Assembly (NCBI RefSeq): GCF_002251635.1 | Contig: NZ_NMOJ01000050.1 | Span: 16,138 to 80,137 of the forward strand | Length of the DNA: 64,000 bases | Direction of reading: 5' to 3' | Origin: Pseudomonas mandelii | GTDB taxonomy: Bacteria; Pseudomonadota; Gammaproteobacteria; Pseudomonadales; Pseudomonadaceae | Shown: in pieces, positions 57,731 through 64,000 of the stretch | Layout: every line of letters begins with the position of its first letter | How positions within the stretch are numbered: the stretch's first letter is position 1 | Program-made: the position numbers and the translations under genes | The notes under the pieces: model-generated | What the model was told of the DNA's origin: nothing | The model's database searches: none | The model's input: only the letters and a program-made list of their open reading frames with translations

Positions 57731-58804
57731 ATGCTTTTGATCGAGCGCTACATCATTGCTGAAATTCGTCGCCCTGTATCGATCATGGTGGGCATTTTGA
57801 CGTTTGTATTTGCAAGCTATTCAGCGGAGCGCTACCTGACACAAGCAGCAAACGGTACCCTAGCTTTGCAATCAGTGATCGACATGGTGGTTTACAAGGT
57901 CATCATTGCGCTTGAAATGCTAGTGCCGGTCGCGCTGTACGCATCGGTGGCCATTGCCATGGGCAGGCTGTACCACGACTCAGAGATCACCGCCATTCTG
58001 GCCTCCGGTGCGAGCCCATTAAGACTTTATCGTGCCATCGCGCTGATCTCCATTCCGATCGCAATTGCCGTGACGGCTCTTTCAATCTACGGCCGCCCCT
58101 GGGCATATACCCAGACATATCGGTTGGAGCAGGAGTCCAAGACTGATCTGGACGTGAATCATCTGCTGTCTCAACGATTCAACCTCAACCCCGACAACGG
58201 CCGAATGATTCTCGCAGAACAAGTTGACCATGAATCAGGCAACCTGAAAAACGCGCTCATCTACGATCCGGGCGAAGGGAAGACTCGTATCTTTCGCTCC
58301 AATTTTGCGAGAGTGGCCGACCCTAATCCGGATGATCCGATAATCGCAATGACGAACGGGACATCGTACACACTGCAGCATGCCGGAACGAAAGACATCA
58401 CATTCCTTTTCAATACTATGGCGCTGCACCTGAAGCCCATCGAAGCGGAGGAAGACAACAAGCGCAAAGCAACATCAACAGTGCTGTTGAACGCATCCCC
58501 CCTGCCGAAGGACAAAGCGGAATTACAGTGGCGTGAAACGCGCGGTATCAGTGCATTTCTCCTCGCACTACTCGCTGTCCCCTTGAGCCGAAGCGCGCCT
58601 CGCAAAGGCCGTTTTTCCACCTTGCTACCCGTCAGCATGCTCTTCGTAATCATCTTTTACGCCGGCAATATCTTTCGGACGTTAGTGGCAAATACCACCA
58701 TCGCTCTTACACCCGGCCTCTGGCTGATGCCGTTACTCATGGCATTGGGAGTTCTTGCGTTCATGGCGCGAGATCTGTCTCTGTTGCGACGGCGCCCACA
58801 ATGA
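57731..58804 (+). CDS. LptF-like permease (YjgP/YjgQ family)
   Basis: 357 residues with six membrane helices: MLLIERYIIAEIRRPVSIMVGILTFVF start, ALEMLVPVALYASVAIAMGRL, ILASGASPLRLYRAIALI, a periplasmic beta-jellyroll between helices 3 and 4 (about 125-265), then LLAVPLSRSAPRKGRFS. This is the LptF fold that takes lipid from the inner membrane onto the Lpt bridge. The chromosomal LPS genes are not nearby; it lies within the sphingolipid arm and overlaps its LptG-like partner as ATGA. A dedicated sphingolipid extraction role is inferred. Confidence 0.85.
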   Translation: MLLIERYIIAEIRRPVSIMVGILTFVFASYSAERYLTQAANGTLALQSVIDMVVYKVIIALEMLVPVALYASVAIAMGRLYHDSEITAILASGASPLRLYRAIALISIPIAIAVTALSIYGRPWAYTQTYRLEQESKTDLDVNHLLSQRFNLNPDNGRMILAEQVDHESGNLKNALIYDPGEGKTRIFRSNFARVADPNPDDPIIAMTNGTSYTLQHAGTKDITFLFNTMALHLKPIEAEEDNKRKATSTVLLNASPLPKDKAELQWRETRGISAFLLALLAVPLSRSAPRKGRFSTLLPVSMLFVIIFYAGNIFRTLVANTTIALTPGLWLMPLLMALGVLAFMARDLSLLRRRPQ

Positions 58805-59880
58805 AAATAGCGAGCTTTTACCTGATTCGTAATGTCCTGATCGGGTTCGTCGCGGCAGTAGCATTGCTACTCCCCTTGTTCACCACTTTTGACTTGATCA
58901 ATGAGCTGGAGGATGTAACCCCCAATGGCTATCGATGGAATCAGGCGCTAATGGTTGTACTGATGACACTGCCCAGACGCGCTGTTGATCTGAGCCCCTT
59001 TATTGCGTTGCTGGGGGGTATCGTCGGATTAGGCCAACTAGCAACCACGCAAGAATTGACTGCGATGCGCGCAGCCGGCGTCTCAATCGTGCGTATCGCA
59101 GCCACAACCGTTTTAGCTGGTTTGATTTTCGTCTTAATGATGGGAGCCATGGATGAATGGGTTGCATCGCCATTGCAGCAGGGCGGGATGTTCATCAGAA
59201 ACGAAGCCATGGCAGCCTCAGGTCAGCCAGCAAGCCCCAATGGCAGCATCTGGGCGCGACGAGGCGATGAGGTGGCGCGAATCGGCACGATGGCACGACA
59301 CAACACTCCAATCAGCATTGAGATCTTTCGATACAGCTCAGACATGAGACTTACGTCTTACGTGTTCGCCGACAGTGCTGATATCCGTCCAGGCGGAACC
59401 TGGTTGCTCAAGAACGTCCAGATCAAGGAATGGCAGCAAACCGATGAAAGAGTTAGTCAGCAAGATCACCTCGTATGGCAGTCGGTGTTTTCAGAACAAC
59501 GCCTGAATGACCTGACCCTGCCTATCGACAGCTTCTCCATCAGACAACTTTATCGCTACATCAAGTTCTTGGCCGATTCTGATCAACCTACGGCCGAGTA
59601 TGAAATGGCGATCTGGCAAAAACTCGGACGTCCCGTTCTGACACTGGCGATGATCCTTTTTGCTGTGCCCTTTACGTTCGTTCACCAGCGCTCTCCCGGG
59701 CTAGGCGGGCGCCTGGCGATAGGAGCCGTATTAGGCCTGCTGATCTACGTATGCAATCAAATCATAGCCAATCTCGGTTTGTTGTTCGCAGGCAACCTAA
59801 TGCTCACTACGTTACTGCCATCGTTCGCTCTGCTTGGCATCGGCATGATGCTCGTACATCGATTCGACCGGGTGCGCTGA
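58801..59880 (+). CDS. LptG-like permease (YjgP/YjgQ family)
   Basis: 359 residues. The ATG overlaps the LptF-like stop codon by four bases. Six membrane helices with FYLIRNVLIGFVAAVALLLPL, the LptG-type loop LPRRAVDLSPFIALLGGIVGLG and LTAMRAAGVSIVRIA, a periplasmic jellyroll, and ILFAVPFTFVHQRSPGLGGRLAIG. It forms a pair with the LptF-like protein. No LptB-like ATPase gene is seen in the window, so the chromosomal LptB would have to serve it. Confidence 0.85.
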   Translation: MKIASFYLIRNVLIGFVAAVALLLPLFTTFDLINELEDVTPNGYRWNQALMVVLMTLPRRAVDLSPFIALLGGIVGLGQLATTQELTAMRAAGVSIVRIAATTVLAGLIFVLMMGAMDEWVASPLQQGGMFIRNEAMAASGQPASPNGSIWARRGDEVARIGTMARHNTPISIEIFRYSSDMRLTSYVFADSADIRPGGTWLLKNVQIKEWQQTDERVSQQDHLVWQSVFSEQRLNDLTLPIDSFSIRQLYRYIKFLADSDQPTAEYEMAIWQKLGRPVLTLAMILFAVPFTFVHQRSPGLGGRLAIGAVLGLLIYVCNQIIANLGLLFAGNLMLTTLLPSFALLGIGMMLVHRFDRVR

Positions 59881-59955
59881 TGAACATTTTCACAATACTT
59901 TCAGTGAACCGGCACGACTGCTTCCCCCCATCCATCACTTCTGCAGGTGATTCGA

Positions 59956-60945
59956 ATGATTGATCCGATAGCGCTCCCGAGGCACATTGGTGTCGTACTC
60001 AACCCCCTGAGCGGACATGTCAGGCGAAATCTCAAAAAACTTCGAAGACTCGTATTACAAATACCGCAGTCCACGGTAATCGAAGCTTCAAACCCTGCTG
60101 AAATCGCACAGGCGTTAGACATTTTCAACCTCGGGGTGAACGATCTATTAGTAGTTATTGGTGGAGACGGCAGCCTTCAGGCCGCGCTTACCGCCTCACT
60201 CAGGCGCTCTATGGAGTTGGCGCCCTTCGTTCTGGCGCTACCTGGCGGCACAACCAACATGAGTGCGATTGATCTGGGAGTTACCATGACACCGGCGTCC
60301 ACGCTCGAGGCACTGATCAGCTGGCTCGCGGGAGATGCCCCCCCGCCCTCGGTCAGCATTCGATCAATCCTACAGGTCTCCGATGCCAGTTCTACCCTTC
60401 CGCAATTCGGGTTGTTTTTTGGAGCAGGTGCGATCATCGATGGCGTCAAATACTTCCACTCCGAAGTTCGCCCTAAGGGCATCCAAGGCAATTTGGGCCC
60501 TGCCTTCGCGTTTATGCGCATGCTGCTTTCCTTGTTTCGACACAATGAGCAAAGTGTCGCCTCAGCCACCCTGGCCGGCCTGCAACTGCAGCATCAGTAT
60601 CTTTATTCCCCATGGCTACTGATCCTTGCCACTACGCTTGATAAGCTGTTACTCAAGAGCACTCCCTATTGGGGACTGGAGCGCGCGCCGATGCATTTCA
60701 CCGCAATCGCCCACCGCGCACCGCGTCTTCTTTCATCTCTGCCGTTCCTGTTGCGTGGCAAATCCAACGCCGCCATGCAGGACAGCAGAGCATATGTCAG
60801 CCAAAACCTGACTCATGCAGTCATTGATGACCTGAGCGAATATCTGTTGGACGGGGAACTCTTTGCGACCCGAAGTTCGCTATATCTGTCAGCGGACGTT
60901 AGCGCTCGGTTTATCCTATTTGATGACGAGCTACACAATGCGTAG
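59956..60945 (+). CDS. Diacylglycerol-kinase-fold lipid kinase, possible ceramide kinase
   Basis: 329 residues from the ATG at 59956 (AGGTGA six bases upstream). Family motifs: VVLNPLSGHVRRNL (16-20), VVIGGDGSLQAAL (69-73), ALPGGTTNMSA (96-101) and a C-terminal LDGELF. This is the DAGK/sphingosine-kinase/YegS fold. In Caulobacter a member (CpgB) phosphorylates ceramide. Sitting between the Lpt-like pair and the second nucleotidyltransferase-type gene, ceramide phosphorylation is the likely role here, though diacylglycerol or other lipids cannot be excluded. Confidence 0.83.
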   Translation: MIDPIALPRHIGVVLNPLSGHVRRNLKKLRRLVLQIPQSTVIEASNPAEIAQALDIFNLGVNDLLVVIGGDGSLQAALTASLRRSMELAPFVLALPGGTTNMSAIDLGVTMTPASTLEALISWLAGDAPPPSVSIRSILQVSDASSTLPQFGLFFGAGAIIDGVKYFHSEVRPKGIQGNLGPAFAFMRMLLSLFRHNEQSVASATLAGLQLQHQYLYSPWLLILATTLDKLLLKSTPYWGLERAPMHFTAIAHRAPRLLSSLPFLLRGKSNAAMQDSRAYVSQNLTHAVIDDLSEYLLDGELFATRSSLYLSADVSARFILFDDELHNA

Positions 60946-61858
60946 CACACGACTTGTCGAGCCTGCACCAGCATTACTGCAAAGCGTGAATCAAGAAAGC
61001 TCACGTCCGGTAGCATCGGACCTTCTGACGATCACGGAAACGCTACGAGCGCGATTCGGTTCTGCGCTGATGGCGCTGCTGTTCTATGGCTCGTGTCTTC
61101 GTGAGGGAAATTTGAGGGACGGTCTAGTCGATCTCTATGTGCTCCTGGATGACTACACCAGTGTACGCACGGGTCTTGTGTCCAGATTGGCCGGTCGATG
61201 CCTGCCGCCCACCGTCTTCCTACTCAAGTCACCAGCACCAGGTGGTGGGTTCTTACGTGCAAAATGTGCTTTGGTAACCCTGAAAGATTTCGAAAAAGGA
61301 ACATCGATCTGGTTTCAAAGCTATCTGTGGAGCAGGTTTTCGCAACCCTCCAGGCTTGTGTATTACCACGATGAAATTATCAAATCACGTATCCATTATG
61401 CGTTGAGTCGGGCAGTGATAAGAATGGTGTCCGAAGCTGCCTCCGTTGCACACTCCGCCATCTCAATTTCTGAACTCTGGGAGCACGCCCTGTCGCTAAC
61501 CTATGCGACCGAATTACGGCCTGAAAAATTGAGCCGCTCGAGAGAAATTGTCAGTGCCAACGCCGAGTACTTTATCCAAATGACACACGGAGCCGCCGCG
61601 TCGATACCTGATCTGAGCCCAGTTGACGGTCGACGGGAACTGTTCGTGTACAGCGGCGATGTATCAGGAAGGCAACGCTACCGGTGGAAATGGAAAGTCA
61701 GGCGTCTGCAAGGTCGTATGCTGAATATCTTGCGGTTGATCAAGGCTCTTTTTACATTTGAAGGCGCAGTCGACTACGTCCTCTGGAAGCTGCTTGCTCG
61801 CGGAGCCTCCCTCGACAAGATCAACGACCCTGTATCACTTACTCCCATCGTCCAGTGA
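60938..61858 (+). CDS. Nucleotidyltransferase-fold hypothetical protein (Tam41-like core)
   Basis: 306 residues from the ATG at 60938 (GACGAG seven bases upstream; another in-frame ATG at 60923), overlapping the kinase gene by 8 bp. LLFYGSCLREGNLRDGLVDLYVLLDD resembles the GS...DxD-type core of pol-beta nucleotidyltransferases such as Tam41 phosphatidate cytidylyltransferase. The rest is helical with basic C-terminal segments (RQRYRWKWKVRRLQGR). Operon position suggests a step in head-group assembly, perhaps activating phosphorylated lipid as a CDP derivative; this is inference. Confidence 0.65.
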   Translation: MRSTRLVEPAPALLQSVNQESSRPVASDLLTITETLRARFGSALMALLFYGSCLREGNLRDGLVDLYVLLDDYTSVRTGLVSRLAGRCLPPTVFLLKSPAPGGGFLRAKCALVTLKDFEKGTSIWFQSYLWSRFSQPSRLVYYHDEIIKSRIHYALSRAVIRMVSEAASVAHSAISISELWEHALSLTYATELRPEKLSRSREIVSANAEYFIQMTHGAAASIPDLSPVDGRRELFVYSGDVSGRQRYRWKWKVRRLQGRMLNILRLIKALFTFEGAVDYVLWKLLARGASLDKINDPVSLTPIVQ

Positions 61859-61989
61859 GGTGGTTTCAATCACTCTGAATCTTGCGTGCATGGTTGTTTT
61901 CCGTGCCGTCGTGCGTGCCTTCTTTGTAGGCTTCCGGCCAAGTCATCTACCCAGCCCCGCAAAGCCAAGACATGGTGTGCACTTAAATT

Positions 61990-63520
61990 TAAGTGGGCAC
62001 CAGTTCTAGCCTTTTAAGCGTGTATTTCATGCAGCCAACACGCCGTTCCTATTCCAAGTCTTTCAACGCCCAATTCATTCAAGAGTGTGCCCAGGCCGGT
62101 GCTTCGATTGCTACCATAGCGCTCAGCAATAGCCTCAACGCAAATCGAGGTGAGGTAGAAGGCGGGCTCCAAACCAGCCCGGTAGAACTCGTATTTGGCT
62201 TCCCGACGTAAGTTTTTACAACGCCAAAATTCCGAAATTCGCACGCAGCAGCATCGAATATCTGCGTTGAAATCCAGCACCCGCGCGGCACCGTCAAAGT
62301 GAACTGGCCAACCGAGAACAAGCAAAAGCCCAAGCGCACTGCGTTGCCGACTGAGTTTCCACGCACCTTGATCCATCACGAACTGGACAACACTCACTGC
62401 CCATGTGGTTGCGCACTAAAGCGTATCGGTGAGGGCGTCAGCGTGAAGCTGGACTACACGCCCGGCGTGTTTACCGTTGAACGCCATGTGCGGGGCAAGT
62501 GGGTCTGCGATGACTGCGAAACACTGATCCAGGCGCCGGTTCCGGCGCAGGTCATCGACAAGGGTATTCCGACCGCCGGGCTGCTTGCCCACGTCATGAT
62601 CGCCAAGTTTGCCGACCACCTGCCTCTCTACCGTCAGGAATCGATCTTCGGTCGGGCGGGCTTGGCGATTCCACGCTCAACCTTGGCTCAATGGGTTGAC
62701 ATGACTGGCGTGCAGTTGCGGCCACTGGTCGACGCGTTGCGCGTCGTGGTGCTCGGGCAGCAGGTTATCCATGCCGATGAAACACCCGTGCAAATGCTCA
62801 GACACATCCCTCCCGCGTCCCCTATCCGCTATTGACCCCTCTCCCTCTGGAGCCTGACGGCTGCAGATCTTGTACACAGCGTATACCGTGGAAATAGTGG
62901 TATGAGCCCGATTTCATTCTCATAACTTCCCGCAAGGCTGGAAAGGTAAGTTGGTCTGCAACGATTTTAGCGGTTACAAGGCCAGCTTCGAACTCGGCGC
63001 GACCGAGCTTGGCTGCCTGGCCCAGGCCCGGCGCAAATTCTTCGAATTGCGCGCTACTAATAAGAGCCAGCTCGCCGAGCAGGCCCTGCGTTGCGTCCAG
63101 TGGCTGTACGAAATTGAGAGTGTTGGGGGGCAGTATTCAATCAGCGCCAACAGCCTGAACCCAGGCCCACTGAGAATCCGACTTTTTCAGCAGAATCGGC
63201 CATGCCTGGATGGTCGCCCAGCGCGACCTTGTGCCGGAGTGATCGACTATTGCCAATTTGCTGGATTACAGCCTAAAGCGATGGGTAGCGCTGACACGCT
63301 ATCTCGATGATGGTGCTGTGTCCATCGACAACAACTGGGTGGCCGGCCGCGTGCACTTGGGCGCTTGAACTGGCTATTTGCAGGATCGTTACGCAGTGGC
63401 AAACGTGCGGCTGCGATCATGAGTCTGATCCAGTCGACACGGCTCAACAGGCATGATCCACATGCTTTTCTGAAGGACGTTCTCACGCGCCTACCGACGC
63501 AGTAAGCGAGTGCAATCAGC
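61990..63520 (+). mobile_element. Degraded IS66-family element
   Basis: Relics of the IS66 genes in order: a tnpA-like start at 62029 (MQPTRRSYSKSFNAQFIQECAQ, soon broken), a tnpC middle at about 62290-62810 (PCGCALKRIGEGVS, VCDDCETLIQAP, MIAKFADHLPLYRQE, VIHADETPVQML), a later piece at 62951-63120 (VCNDFSGYKASFELGATELGCLAQARRKF) and the C-terminus near 63290-63505 (VSIDNNWVAGRVHLGA, GKRAAAIMSLIQSTRLN). Frames are interrupted many times and the DDE core is split, so it cannot transpose. Exact ends were not found. Confidence 0.85.
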
Positions 63521-63693
63521 GACCTGCTGAGACATAAATGGACGTCAATCTAACCACGCAAGTTGAATTGGGCAGACACTTACGTCGAAATCGTTCTGGT
63601 TGTGAGTGCTGACGAGCTGATACGGTCGTTCAAGGCAGCCCGAGATCCTTGATCCTTCGCTACACCGAAGAAGGGGCTGCTGTTTATTCCCCC

Positions 63694-64000
63694 ATGGTAC
63701 TAAAGCTCTATGACTGGTGGGTACTAGGCGTCTCCAACCGCTTTGCTTGGCGATGTCCAACAAGGGAAGTGTTGCTACCTTTCTTCAAACAACATATTGG
63801 CCTGCAGCACTTAGATGTGGGAGTCGGTACAGGCTATTACCTACGCAATGCTCATCTGTCCGACCAGACTCATCTCACATTAATGGACTTCAATCCCAAT
63901 AGTCTGCGAGCGGCTAGCGTTGGCTTGGATTGCGCATTGATACAATTGATCCACCATGATGTGATGACCCCTCTGCCCCTTCAGTCGGGTGGTACCTTTG
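63694..64000 (+). CDS. SAM-dependent methyltransferase, N-terminal part
   Basis: Runs off the window after 102 residues. The class I methyltransferase motif I HLDVGVGTGYYLRNA and motif II TLMDFNPNSLRAAS are present, with the motif I strand preceded by the helix PTREVLLPFFKQHIG. The start ATG at 63694 is the first plausible one (the frame is open from 63613). The protein may still belong to the lipid cluster, separated from it by the IS66 relic, or to another operon. Substrate unknown. Confidence 0.75.
   Translation, partial: MVLKLYDWWVLGVSNRFAWRCPTREVLLPFFKQHIGLQHLDVGVGTGYYLRNAHLSDQTHLTLMDFNPNSLRAASVGLDCALIQLIHHDVMTPLPLQSGGTF

Noticed and set aside
57731-59880. Housekeeping lptF/lptG of LPS transport
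   Set aside because: In pseudomonads these normally lie divergent from pepA-type genes; here they are inside a lipid-synthesis operon, so an accessory paralogue pair is more likely.
1-64000. CRISPR arrays or tRNA genes as island borders
   Set aside because: No regularly spaced short repeats and no tRNA-like cloverleaf sequences were noticed on reading; a dedicated search with tRNAscan or a CRISPR finder would settle it.

Overview
The window is chromosomal DNA from a Pseudomonas, most likely of the fluorescens group. This is judged from pseudomonad-type protein sequences (permease and Gre-family gene at the left edge, canonical GreB, SdhC, CptA-like enzyme) and typical GGAGG ribosome sites. 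Most of it is accessory DNA: a Gre-family core gene is cut after about 72 codons at position 820, and its 3' half does not reappear in the window.

Region by region. (1) 1-820: end of an FtsX-type permease and the truncated Gre paralogue. (2) 821-23700: an accessory region that looks like a defence island. It holds a PD-(D/E)xK-type protein, a DUF4062 protein, a two-gene operon with an OST-HTH/LOTUS domain, a complete second greB, a coupled nuclease-like gene pair, a 1527-residue nuclease-TPR-PIN protein, and a Thoeris system (thsA plus three TIR genes). thsA is split by a complete 2605-bp IS21-family element flanked by a 7-bp target duplication; joining the flanks restores a 477-residue ThsA frame. 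(3) 24200-45400: an AT-richer patchwork of five AhpD-like CxxC proteins (two in a 1.63-kb direct duplication), LysR, AraC and TetR regulators, an orphan sdhC, OmpW, a beta-propeller protein, one intact and one decaying patatin, two GSTs, a HAD hydrolase, a ketopantoate-reductase-like enzyme and several relics. (4) 45600-61860: a probable complete sphingolipid (ceramide) cluster. The leftward arm is acyl-ACP synthetase, ceramide reductase, acyl carrier protein, serine palmitoyltransferase, ABC exporter, two P-loop kinases and a CptA-type phosphoethanolamine transferase. The rightward arm is ceramide synthase, nucleotidyltransferase, an LptF/LptG-like pair, a lipid kinase and a second nucleotidyltransferase-fold protein. 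(5) 61990-63520: a decayed IS66 element. (6) 63694-end: the start of a SAM methyltransferase.

Inferred working of region 4: AasR-like loads a fatty acid on the dedicated ACP, Spt condenses it with serine, the reductase and bCerS-like acyltransferase complete ceramide, and the kinase, nucleotidyltransferase and phosphoethanolamine-transferase genes probably build a polar head group. The ABC and Lpt-like permeases are candidate flippase and export machinery. The core block spt-acp-reductase-synthetase has the same gene order I recall for Caulobacter. Sphingolipids are not a usual pseudomonad lipid, so this is the most notable content of the window, followed by the IS21-inactivated Thoeris locus.
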